A DNA stretch of 64,000 nt from Chloroherpeton thalassium ATCC 35110 (GTDB lineage: Bacteria > Bacteroidota > Chlorobiia > Chlorobiales > Chloroherpetonaceae). Within the stretch, counting starts at the first letter, position 1, and the number at the start of each line of letters is the position of its first letter. The translations under genes were made by a program, and so were the position numbers. The DNA lies in the NCBI RefSeq assembly GCF_000020525.1, contig NC_011026.1, positions 2,896,001-2,960,000 of the forward strand. Direction: 5' to 3'. Below the pieces are notes generated by a model. The model was not told where the DNA came from. It ran no database searches and saw only the letters and a list, made by a program, of their open reading frames with translations. Below, piece by piece: positions 26,739 to 34,570 of this stretch.

Positions 26739-27362
26739 ATGAACAGTTTCAAAATCTTTTTCAGAATGCTTCCTGTGCTTTTGATTTTAGCCGGTTGTGC
26801 CGGCTCAGGTCTTAAAATAGAAGGCACGGCGAGGCTTGATTTGGGAAAGGGCGATCCAAAACCGGTCGCAAACGCGCCCGTTGTTCTGCTGCCCAGTTCA
26901 CCTTATACTGCGCAGTTAGAACAAAAGCGAAACGGCTTCACCATGGGGCAATCTGAAATCGCTCATTTGCGAAACTTGCTTGTGGAAAAACAGGACAGCT
27001 TGAAAGCCGCTTATGTAGCAAGCAACTATCAGAATGCGGCTGTCAAAACTGAGTACGAAGCCCTGACCGACACGCTGGCTCAACTCAAAAAAGAATCCGA
27101 CGCATTTAAAAAGGAATACATCACTTCGGTTGCAAAGTGGCTTGGCCAAGTTGCCATTGCAAAAGCGCAAACGGACGAAAATGGCAAGTTCCATTTCGAA
27201 TCGCTTGAGCCCGGAAAGTACCTTTTAGTTGGCGTTTATGGAATTTCAAAACAGACAGGACTGCTCATCAAATCCATCGACATCAGCCATTCGGGCGAGG
27301 AAAATCTTTCCATCCAAAACCGCGACAGAATTTTCTATATCGACGAAAACGACGAGATGTAA
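26739..27362 (+). CDS. Putative lipoprotein with a carboxypeptidase-regulatory-like tail
   Basis: 207 residues. The signal ends with lipobox LILAGC (Cys20), so it is probably lipid-anchored. The middle (about 60-140) is charged and helical. The C-terminal part, DENGKFHFESLEPGKYLLVGVYG, resembles the beta strands of CarboxypepD_reg/transthyretin-like domains. Function unknown. It lies 20 bases after murA and about 110 bases before the DUF58 gene on the same strand. Confidence 0.75.
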   Translation: MNSFKIFFRMLPVLLILAGCAGSGLKIEGTARLDLGKGDPKPVANAPVVLLPSSPYTAQLEQKRNGFTMGQSEIAHLRNLLVEKQDSLKAAYVASNYQNAAVKTEYEALTDTLAQLKKESDAFKKEYITSVAKWLGQVAIAKAQTDENGKFHFESLEPGKYLLVGVYGISKQTGLLIKSIDISHSGEENLSIQNRDRIFYIDENDEM

Positions 27363-27470
27363 TATTTAGCAACCTATAAGAAAATGGAGAGCCTGATTTT
27401 TCACGGCGCTCCATTTTTCTTAGGCATTGCGCTCAAACGCAACCAACCAAGAGTCAATTTCACACCAGCC

Positions 27471-28388
27471 ATGAACGATTACCGAAAATATCTCCAGCCT
27501 GAAACTGTTTCAAAACTGAGCAGCATTGAATTGAAAGCGAAGCTAATTGTGGCCGGATTTTTAATTGGACTTCACAAAAGCCCTTATCATGGCTTTAGCG
27601 TGGAATTTGCGGAACATCGTCAATATGCGTTTGGCGATGAAATCCGCCACATCGATTGGAAGGTATTTGCTCGCACAGATAAATATTATGTCAAGCAATA
27701 TGAGGAGGAAACCAACTTGCGTAGCTACATTTTGCTTGACGCGTCAAGCTCTATGCAATATCGTTCCGAAAAAAAATCTATTCCGAAAATCGAATATGCC
27801 GCTTATTTGGCAGCGGCGCTTTCTTTGCTGATGATTCGCCAAAGAGATGGCGTTGGGCTGGTTACTTTCACCAACAACCTGCATGATTTTATTCCACCAA
27901 GTGTTAAGCCCTCTCATCACACATTCATTTTGAAAAAATTGGCGGAAGTCAGTCAATTGGTCACTGAAAATAAAAATCGGCAAACCGATGTATCGAGCGC
28001 GTTTGCAAAACTCGCCGAAAGGATTCAAAACCGAAGTTTAGTGATTGTCATCAGTGATTTTTGGGACGAGCCGTCGCACATTGTCAGCGCACTCAAACAG
28101 TTCAGCCACCGGTTTAATGAGGTCATCGCCTTTCACATTATCGACCCAGCCGAACAAAATCTGGACTTCAACGCCGACTCCGAGCTTATCGATATTGAAA
28201 CCCGTTTGTCAATCGCAACCGATACGCGCCATATTCAAGCCGTTTATCAAAAAGCTTTTGAAAAGCGCTCGCATTACTATAAAAATGCGTTGGCCGATAA
28301 TCACATCGATTACAACCTATTGCTTACATCAAATCCATTTGATGAAGCTTTATTTGCCTATCTAAAAAAACGCTCTAAGATAAAATGA
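27471..28388 (+). CDS. DUF58 (VWA-like) domain protein
   Basis: About 305 residues from ATG 27471. The DUF58 signature FAEHRQYAFGDEIRHIDWKVFARTDKYYVKQYEEE is followed by a VWA-like fold with LLDASSSMQYR (a MIDAS-like D-x-S-x-S) and VIVISDFWDE. Proteins of this kind usually work with a MoxR AAA ATPase and BatA/B membrane proteins, which are not in the window. An upstream in-frame ATG at 27384 would add 29 residues with no family match. Confidence 0.88.
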   Translation: MNDYRKYLQPETVSKLSSIELKAKLIVAGFLIGLHKSPYHGFSVEFAEHRQYAFGDEIRHIDWKVFARTDKYYVKQYEEETNLRSYILLDASSSMQYRSEKKSIPKIEYAAYLAAALSLLMIRQRDGVGLVTFTNNLHDFIPPSVKPSHHTFILKKLAEVSQLVTENKNRQTDVSSAFAKLAERIQNRSLVIVISDFWDEPSHIVSALKQFSHRFNEVIAFHIIDPAEQNLDFNADSELIDIETRLSIATDTRHIQAVYQKAFEKRSHYYKNALADNHIDYNLLLTSNPFDEALFAYLKKRSKIK

Positions 28389-28500
28389 TTTAAGCTTTTT
28401 GTGGGGGAAATGAGGATAACTGCAACGACCAAAACACGACAGCTTTGTTGAACAAAATCAGCACAGAAACACACATCAACCAGAAAAACAGCGCAGCGCC

Positions 28501-28890
28501 TTACGCTTCTTCACTATCAACTTCACCAAAGAATTCAATTTTGCAAACTGTTGCTTTAAAACCTGTATCTTGATATAACTTATCGATCAGCTCCTGTGAG
28601 TATTTCTTATCAATATCATAGATTTTGCCTGTTTTGGTTGATACAAAATGGTGATGCTCATCGACGTTGCCATCAAAACGGACTTTACCATCTTCAAAAA
28701 CCAGCCGCCTGATAATCCCTTCATCAGCCAGCAAGTTGAGGTTTCTATAAACCGTTCCTAAGCTAATGCTCGGAATTTTATGTCTTGATTGTTCATATAC
28801 CCAATCGGCTGTTGGATGGGTTTTTGTTGCACGAACAATTTTTAAGATTTCTTCTCTTTGACGAGAATATCTTTGCCCTGCTTTCTCCAT
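28501..28890 (-). CDS. perR: PerR/Fur-family regulator lacking the structural zinc cysteines
   Basis: 129 residues. The winged helix contains HPTADWVYEQ and ISLGTVYRNLNLLADEGII. The regulatory-metal region reads RFDGNVDEHHHFVSTKTGKIYDID, which aligns with the PerR sensing site (Asp73, His79, His81 and a His at 25). The two CxxC pairs that hold structural zinc in PerR and Fur are absent: the first reads S-T-K-T at 84-87 and the tail has none. Cys116 is the only cysteine. It probably senses peroxide or iron, but PerR, Fur and Zur cannot be told apart with certainty. Confidence 0.8.
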   Translation of the reverse strand: MEKAGQRYSRQREEILKIVRATKTHPTADWVYEQSRHKIPSISLGTVYRNLNLLADEGIIRRLVFEDGKVRFDGNVDEHHHFVSTKTGKIYDIDKKYSQELIDKLYQDTGFKATVCKIEFFGEVDSEEA

Positions 28891-28927
28891 AATTAAACGG
28901 ACTTAAAGGTTATCAAAACAAAACAGA

Positions 28928-28942
28928 TAATAATTGTAATTA
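28928..28942. promoter_or_regulatory. Candidate Fur/PerR box before the regulator gene
   Basis: TAATAATTGTAATTA is an imperfect 7-1-7 inverted repeat about 38 bases upstream of the regulator's ATG. It resembles the PerR/Fur box style (TTATAAT-N-ATTATAA) with several mismatches. Autoregulation would be typical of the family. Confidence 0.3.
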
Positions 28943-29056
28943 CTCATAAAAACAAGGGAAATATTTTTTTTGTTCTCCAATGCCTCTTTACACCGCCATG
29001 ATTTATGGAGAAAATGAAACTTTCTTAAAAAATATTGCTTTTCCCTAATATTAAAA

Positions 29057-29088
29057 TTTGGATTTTTCAGCAAAAGCAGCTACCTTTG
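29057..29088 (+). promoter_or_regulatory. Bacteroidota-type promoter of the tRNA cluster
   Basis: TTTG (29057-29060), 20 bases, TACCTTTG (29081-29088), and the first tRNA 19 bases later. It matches the TTTG / TAnnTTTG consensus and the layout found before tRNA-Cys. Confidence 0.6.
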
Positions 29089-29107
29089 CTACCCTTTGAT
29101 ACGGTAT

Positions 29108-29181
29108 GGGCCCTTAGCTCAGTTGGTCAGAGCAAGCGACTCATAATCGCTGGGTCGTAGGTTCAAGTCCTACAGGGCCCA
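29108..29181 (+). tRNA. tRNA-Met (CAT)
   Basis: Acceptor GGGCCCT/AGGGCCC, anticodon stem AGCGA/TCGCT with loop CTCATAA (anticodon CAT), T-arm CTAGG-like with TTCAAGT. The first acceptor pair is Watson-Crick, so it is not the initiator. Elongator Met is favoured by overall similarity, although a lysidine-modified tRNA-Ile2 cannot be fully excluded. No encoded CCA. Confidence 0.9.
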
Positions 29182-29197
29182 CATCAAAAAGTTAAAC

Positions 29198-29274
29198 GGC
29201 GTGTTCGTCTAGCGGCCTAGGACACCGCCCTCTCAAGGCGGAGATCAGGGGTTCGAATCCCCTACACGCTACCA
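29198..29274 (+). tRNA. tRNA-Glu (CTC)
   Basis: Acceptor GGCGTGT/ACACGCT with G1-U72, anticodon stem CCGCC/GGCGG, loop CTCTCAA giving anticodon CTC, T-arm AGGGG-TTCGAAT-CCCCT. Discriminator A and encoded CCA at 29271-29274. Confidence 0.92.
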
Positions 29275-29288
29275 AGTTTTTTAGCATT

Positions 29289-29362
29289 GCACCTGTAGCT
29301 CAATTGGATAGAGCATCTGACTACGGATCAGAAGGTTGAGGGTTCGAATCCTTCCGGGTGCA
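29289..29362 (+). tRNA. tRNA-Arg (ACG)
   Basis: Acceptor GCACCTG/CGGGTGC, anticodon stem TCTGA/TCAGA, loop CTACGGA giving anticodon ACG (A34 presumably edited to inosine). T-loop TTCGAAT. No encoded CCA. Confidence 0.93.
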
Positions 29363-29379
29363 CAAAGTTCTTCAGTTAT

Positions 29380-29452
29380 TGAGGAGTGGCCAAATTGGTA
29401 AGGCTCCTGACTCTGGATCAGGCAATTGCAGGTTCGAGTCCTGCCTCCTCAG
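29380..29452 (+). tRNA. tRNA-Gln (CTG)
   Basis: Acceptor TGAGGAG/CTCCTCA, anticodon stem CCTGA/TCAGG, loop CTCTGGA giving anticodon CTG, T-arm GCAGG-TTCGAGT-CCTGC. The U1-A72 pair is typical of tRNA-Gln. No encoded CCA. The 220 bases after it hold no supported gene. Confidence 0.92.
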
Positions 29453-29672
29453 CCCCGAATTTCCCGTTTTATTCATGTTTCACACAAGTTAAAATCCCTC
29501 AAAATCGGTCAAAATCAGCAATTCAACTAAAATCCAACCTTTTGTAAAATATCGATTAGATTCCTAAAACTGGAGCCAGTTTAGTGTCAAAATATTGTTG
29601 AAGATAAACCGAATTCCATCTAAGCTCAACACAGCAATCAGCCATGCCGAGCTTAGATCAAGTTCTGCACAT

Positions 29673-32600
29673 TTATAGCTTCCAATCGTACTTCCATTTT
29701 TCGACATCTTTGGCCGTCAAAACATCAATCTTGCCGCCTTGATATTCTTCCTTCACTTCGCCCATTTCTTCTTCCATGTCACCCTCAATTTCGAGCGCGG
29801 CGTCTTGGATGTCTTGCAATAGGTCGGCGTCCGCTTGCCAAAGTTCGCGGGCATTGGCTTCCAGCAATCGACGCGTGAGTTCTTCCAACGCATACGGGTT
29901 GGTTTCGCGTAGCCACTCTAAATTTTCCTTATCTTGAATGTAAGTTTCCGCGACGCTGTCAAACACCCACTTTTCCACTTGCCGGCTCGTTGCGCTCCAT
30001 TTGAACAAATTATTCACGCGGCTGGCCACCGACTGCGCGCCTTGAAATCCATGCTCTTTCTGATTTTCAATCCAGCGTTCGTTGAGCAATTTCGCCCGCA
30101 CGGAGCGCGAAATTTCCTCCTTGAAATCGCGGATGTCGGTGTTGTCCGGCGTGTTGCTGTCGCCCCAATAAATTTTCGGCGCTTTGCCGGAAAGCGCTCG
30201 CGTAGCCGCCGCCATGCCGCCTTGAAACGACGCATAGCAGCCGCAATCCAGCACATCGTATTCGGCGGAGGATTGCTTCATGTAGGACACATTCATGCGC
30301 TTAAGCTGCGAGGCCAACAGCTTGTGCGCCTTCATGCCGAAGTGCGAGGATGATTCGCCGTAAGCGTAGCCTCCCCAGTTGATGTAAGCTTCCGCCAAAT
30401 CGGCGTCCGTTTCCCACGCCGACGCATCGAGGGCAAGCCCGACGCCGATGCCGTACGTGCCGGGCGCCGACGAAAATACGCGAAACATCGCCAGTCGCTG
30501 CATTTCCGATTCCGACAGCTCGTTTGAAACATCGCTGCGAAGTTCGGCGATTTGCTCGTCGGTATGTTTCTTGATGAAATTGCGATCGGCGGGTTCGTCC
30601 AATTTGCTGAGCATCACGACGGCTTTGTCCAAAAGCTGCATGAAGTTCGGCACCATGTCGCGTAAAATTCCGCTGGTCTCAATCGTGACATCCACGCGAG
30701 GCCTCGTTACGGTTTCGCCCGCAATTTCAATTTGTAAATTTTCCAACGAAATCGCCCGCACTTCACGAACGCGACCACTGGATTCCCAAACCGGCTCAGC
30801 GCCCATCAAATACAAAATTTGCGAAAGCATTTCGCCGTCGGACTTAAACGCATCGGTGCTCCAAAGGCTCATGCCGATGCTTTCGGGAAACACGTCTTCG
30901 TCCTGATGGTATTTCTGCAAAAGCTTATCGGCTAAGGTTTTCCCGACCTCCCACGCGGATTTTGTCGGCAGCGCCTGAATGTCCGTTGTGAAGAAATTTC
31001 GCCCTGTTGGCAAGGCTTCCGTTTTCCCGCGTGTGAGCGAACCGGAAAGGCCAGCCTCGATATATTCGCCGTCCAACGCCCGCAAAAGCTGCTTGATTTC
31101 CCGCTCGGTCTCCCCGATTCTTCCTGCCAAATCGAGGCACCACGATTTCAACTTCGGATATTCCTCAGCGCACGAACTCGGCAGGCCGGACGCCTCTTCG
31201 CTGAGCAATTCGGAAATGACTTGAACCGCGTCGTCGTAATCTTCGCCCGTCGGCTCTGGGTTGAAGCGCGCGATTTCCTCCAACTTCGGCAATCCGTCAG
31301 CCGTGTGCATGAGCGTTGTCGCGAGCATTTGCGCGGTTTTTTCCGCGCTTGGCGTTTGCCCAAAAACGTGCATTCCTTCCGGCGCAAGCGAGCGTTTTAT
31401 CAGTTCAATCTGGCGCGAGGCGAACGCAGTTTGCGCCTCCACTTCCGCCATGCTCGCCTCTTTCGGAAGAAATTTCAGTTTTATCAAAATGGGCAACATG
31501 GCGGCTTTGAGCTTTTCTTTTCGGTTCAAATCCTTCGCCAAATCCGCCCGCTGAAATTCCTCAAGCAAGGATTCTAATTTTCGCAAATCGTCGGAAATCT
31601 CCGCTGGACGATAGGCTGGCGTGAGATGATCGATGATAACCGCGCGTCCGCGCCGTTTGGCAATCACGCCTTCGCCAGGCACATCCATGATGTAAGGATA
31701 GAAATTTGGCAAATCGCCGATGGAAATTTCCGAGAAACACCGCGCAGAAAGCGCCGCTCGCTTGCCGGGCAAAAACTCCAACGCGCCTTCCGTGCCAAAA
31801 TGAATGACCGCGTCGGAGGTTTTTTGAATGAACCGATAAGTGGCAAGCCAATGATGCGGCGGCGAAAGTTCCGGGTCGTGCAAAATCCGACAGACTTCGC
31901 CGTTGCACTTCGCGCCGTAGCAGCCCCGCTTAGGCTGCGCCATGATTTTAATTTTGCCGAACTGCAAGCCGGTAATCACCAAATGCGGTTTGCCCTCTAC
32001 CTCAAAAACCATTCCTTCGCCGGGAAAATCTTCCCAGTCGCGAAGCATTTTCCCTTTGACCGCATCGTCCAGCGTGTCAAAAAATTCGCGGTATTCGGTC
32101 TCGTCCATCAAGTGCAAATGCCCGCCTTTGCGCACGATTTCATCGACGGTTGTCCAGCGAAATTCTGCGATGGCTTTCCGCGAAAGAATCATGTCCAGAA
32201 TTTCCTTTCCGGGTTCGGGCGCGTCGCCCACATCGTAGCCCTCCGTCTTCATCGCTTTCAGGACTCGCGCAAGGCTTTCAAACGTGTCCATCCCGACGGC
32301 CATCCCGACGGTCGCTTCCACGCCCTTGCACGGATTGTTGTGCAAAACGAAGGTCACGCGCTTTTCGGCATTTTCCATCTTGCGAAGCGCAATCCAACGC
32401 TTGAGGCGATTGACGAGAAACCCGATTCGCTCGGGAATCGGGACGAACTCGCGGAACGCGGTTTGAATGTCGTAAGACTCTTTTATCGCGGCAAAAATGG
32501 TGGGTTCAATGACGCCGAATATTTCCGGCTGCACGAGCGAATGCACAAGGCTCATGGCGCTAAGGCCTTGCGGGTCTTCAAGCCATTCTTCGGGCGTGAG

Positions 32601-33404
32601 CAAATAATTTCGTATGAGGTGCAAAACCGGCGCATTGATTTCCTGAAGCACGGCACCATGTTCGGCGTTTGCGAGCAAGCGACCGGTGAGCATGTTCAAA
32701 ATCGCAAGCGGCTTTTCGGGTAAATTTTTGAAAATGCTGTACCAAGGATACATCGCCTCGAGCGACTCTTTGGCCGGATTGATGCTGTCGCAAAACACGC
32801 AAATCGACAACAAATTTTCCTCTTCCAACGCCGTGATAACCGCGTCCACATCGGCGATGTTTTGCTCGGCAATTTGTCCGTAGTAGCAAATGAGGCCAAT
32901 CGGCGTGCGTTCGTTTTTTTCGGAAAAATGCACATTGCGCCACGCAAAATAGTCGTCTGCGCTTTCAAACGTTTCGCCAGCTTCGGGGTGATAAATGCCG
33001 TTTGTGCGAACCGGCTTCGGCGCTTCTACCTCGCAGCTTGCGCCCGCTTTTGCCGCGAGATATTTCAAGCCGTTGACATAATTTTCTTTTGAAACGACGG
33101 CGAAATATGCCCGCACGGTTTCCGCCTCCGCTTCCGAAACGGTTGAAAAATCCCCGCCGAGCAACGGACTAAGCGCCACGCGATGCGTCACAAGGCGAAC
33201 CGCATCCGAAAGCTCCTGCAAGGCGGGCGTCTCTTGCGTCATGTCGGTGATGAGCAAATCGATGTCACCGTTTTGGCAACGCTCTCGAAGCTCCGCATAA
33301 TCGCGCTGCCCGAATCGCTGAAACGCGATTTCCTTTATCGTTTTTGCCGCTTGCTCCCATATCGCGGAGCTGTGCATATTGTTCAAAAAAGCAATGCGAA
33401 CCAT
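29673..33404 (-). CDS. Divergent CobN/BchH-superfamily chelatase-like protein with GTEG motif
   Basis: About 1243 residues from ATG 33404, which follows AGGAGA by 8 bases. An in-frame ATG at 33425 would add 7 residues. The whole length follows the CobN/BchH large-subunit fold. The region equivalent to the metal-site motif reads VIHFGTEGALEFLPGK, with Glu539 where CobN and BchH have His (compare GKHGSLEWLPGK in the neighbour at 38.3 kb). LPNFYPYIMDVPGEG and AKRRGRAVIIDHLTP follow as in CobN. It ends a locus with ChlI, ChlD, a TonB receptor and a second CobN. It could insert metal into a different ring, or remove metal as shown for the CobN-like heme dechelatase HmuS. The exact reaction is not known. 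Confidence 0.85.
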   Translation of the reverse strand: MVRIAFLNNMHSSAIWEQAAKTIKEIAFQRFGQRDYAELRERCQNGDIDLLITDMTQETPALQELSDAVRLVTHRVALSPLLGGDFSTVSEAEAETVRAYFAVVSKENYVNGLKYLAAKAGASCEVEAPKPVRTNGIYHPEAGETFESADDYFAWRNVHFSEKNERTPIGLICYYGQIAEQNIADVDAVITALEEENLLSICVFCDSINPAKESLEAMYPWYSIFKNLPEKPLAILNMLTGRLLANAEHGAVLQEINAPVLHLIRNYLLTPEEWLEDPQGLSAMSLVHSLVQPEIFGVIEPTIFAAIKESYDIQTAFREFVPIPERIGFLVNRLKRWIALRKMENAEKRVTFVLHNNPCKGVEATVGMAVGMDTFESLARVLKAMKTEGYDVGDAPEPGKEILDMILSRKAIAEFRWTTVDEIVRKGGHLHLMDETEYREFFDTLDDAVKGKMLRDWEDFPGEGMVFEVEGKPHLVITGLQFGKIKIMAQPKRGCYGAKCNGEVCRILHDPELSPPHHWLATYRFIQKTSDAVIHFGTEGALEFLPGKRAALSARCFSEISIGDLPNFYPYIMDVPGEGVIAKRRGRAVIIDHLTPAYRPAEISDDLRKLESLLEEFQRADLAKDLNRKEKLKAAMLPILIKLKFLPKEASMAEVEAQTAFASRQIELIKRSLAPEGMHVFGQTPSAEKTAQMLATTLMHTADGLPKLEEIARFNPEPTGEDYDDAVQVISELLSEEASGLPSSCAEEYPKLKSWCLDLAGRIGETEREIKQLLRALDGEYIEAGLSGSLTRGKTEALPTGRNFFTTDIQALPTKSAWEVGKTLADKLLQKYHQDEDVFPESIGMSLWSTDAFKSDGEMLSQILYLMGAEPVWESSGRVREVRAISLENLQIEIAGETVTRPRVDVTIETSGILRDMVPNFMQLLDKAVVMLSKLDEPADRNFIKKHTDEQIAELRSDVSNELSESEMQRLAMFRVFSSAPGTYGIGVGLALDASAWETDADLAEAYINWGGYAYGESSSHFGMKAHKLLASQLKRMNVSYMKQSSAEYDVLDCGCYASFQGGMAAATRALSGKAPKIYWGDSNTPDNTDIRDFKEEISRSVRAKLLNERWIENQKEHGFQGAQSVASRVNNLFKWSATSRQVEKWVFDSVAETYIQDKENLEWLRETNPYALEELTRRLLEANARELWQADADLLQDIQDAALEIEGDMEEEMGEVKEEYQGGKIDVLTAKDVEKWKYDWKL

Positions 33405-33433
33405 TTTTTTTCTCCTGAATTTCAATGTTTTCC

Positions 33434-33465
33434 CCTGTCATTCTGAGGCGACAGCCGAAGAATCC
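33434..33465. repeat. Imperfect palindromic intergenic repeat
   Basis: ATTCTGAGGC-GACA-GCCGAAGAAT has 10-base arms with two mismatches. With the flanks (CCTGTC...CC) it resembles the dispersed TGTCATTCTGAG/GAAGAATC-type intergenic elements found in many genomes, including Chlorobi. It lies in the 128-base gap between chlI and the second CobN homologue and would be transcribed as a hairpin. Only this copy was noticed in the window. Confidence 0.45.
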
Positions 33466-33532
33466 ACAAGAACGAATGGATGCTTCGCGATGCTCAGCTT
33501 GACATCGAATGAATGCTTCACCTAAGAAGGTT

Positions 33533-34570
33533 CTAAACCTCCGCCGTTTTCTTGAGCATCCGGCTAACGTCCATCACAATGTCTTGCAGCGGTTGACGGC
33601 GGACGCGGTGCGGCAAGGCAAGCTCAGCAGCTTGATCGATGTCCGCTTGCTCGACTTCCGTGCGGCCATGATACGCAGCCAATGTTTTCGCCGTTTTCAA
33701 AATGATGATGTCGCCGCGATGACCGTCCACACCGACCTCCAAGCAGTAATTGGCAATTTCCAAAAGGCGCGCTCTGGAAATATTCACCTTCGGATAAAGC
33801 GCCATCGCTTTTTTGATTTTTTGAACCAACGCTTCCGAATCTGCCTTCCACGAGCCGATAAAGCTTTCCGGCGTTTTTTCAAATTCATAGCGGCGCTCCA
33901 TGATTTCCACGCGCAAGTTCGGGTCGGTGATGCCCTCAATCTGGACACAAAGCCCGAACCGGTCGAGAAGCTGCGGGCGAAGTTCGCCTTCCTCCGGGTT
34001 CATTGTCCCGACGAGCGTAAATCGCGCTGGATGGGAAAATGAAATGCCTTCGCGCTCGATGGTATTTACGCCCATCGCCGCCGAGTCGAGCAAGACGTCC
34101 ACCACATGGTCGTCCAAAAGATTGACCTCATCCACATACAAAATGCCGCGATGCGCCGACGCCAAAAGGCCGGGCTCGATGCGCTTCTCGCCTTTTTTCA
34201 GCGCGTATTCCAAATCGAGCGTCCCGACGACGCGATCTTCCGTTGCGCCCACAGGTAACTCCACCACGCGCACATGCTTTTTCTCAGTCTCAAGCGACCC
34301 GAGCGAAACTGCGTCGCCGACCACCGAAAGGCATTCGCGGATGATGTCGGAATTTTCATCGGGCGAAAGGTTGAACGGCAAGCCCTTAACCACATCAATT
34401 TCCGGCAAAATGTCAGCGAGCGCACGCACGGCGGTCGACTTCGCCGTGCCTTTTTCGCCGCGAATCAAGACGCCGGAAAGCGTCGGGTTGATGATGTTTA
34501 AAATCAAGGCCAGTTTCATCTTCTCCTGCCCGACAATTGCGACAAACGGATAAATATGCTGTTTCTTCAT
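33533..34570 (-). CDS. chlI: ChlI/BchI-type AAA+ chelatase ATPase subunit
   Basis: 345 residues, the usual length of ChlI. Walker [10 protein letters not shown] (38-46), Walker [14 protein letters not shown] (Asp147-Glu148), sensor-1 region [21 protein letters not shown]. It forms the ATP-hydrolysing ring that drives metal insertion by the large CobN/BchH subunit together with the D subunit. Its start overlaps the chlD stop (ATGA, 34567-34570), so the two are translationally coupled. Context with CobN proteins and a cobalamin riboswitch argues for a corrin or other non-chlorophyll substrate, but a link to BchH elsewhere cannot be excluded. Confidence 0.92.
   Translation of the reverse strand: MKKQHIYPFVAIVGQEKMKLALILNIINPTLSGVLIRGEKGTAKSTAVRALADILPEIDVVKGLPFNLSPDENSDIIRECLSVVGDAVSLGSLETEKKHVRVVELPVGATEDRVVGTLDLEYALKKGEKRIEPGLLASAHRGILYVDEVNLLDDHVVDVLLDSAAMGVNTIEREGISFSHPARFTLVGTMNPEEGELRPQLLDRFGLCVQIEGITDPNLRVEIMERRYEFEKTPESFIGSWKADSEALVQKIKKAMALYPKVNISRARLLEIANYCLEVGVDGHRGDIIILKTAKTLAAYHGRTEVEQADIDQAAELALPHRVRRQPLQDIVMDVSRMLKKTAEV

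Noticed and set aside
31626-32723. Long plus-strand open frame (about 365 codons) opposite the second CobN homologue
   Set aside because: It is the antisense shadow of a well-supported chelatase gene, with Arg-, His- and Phe-rich sequence and no family match.
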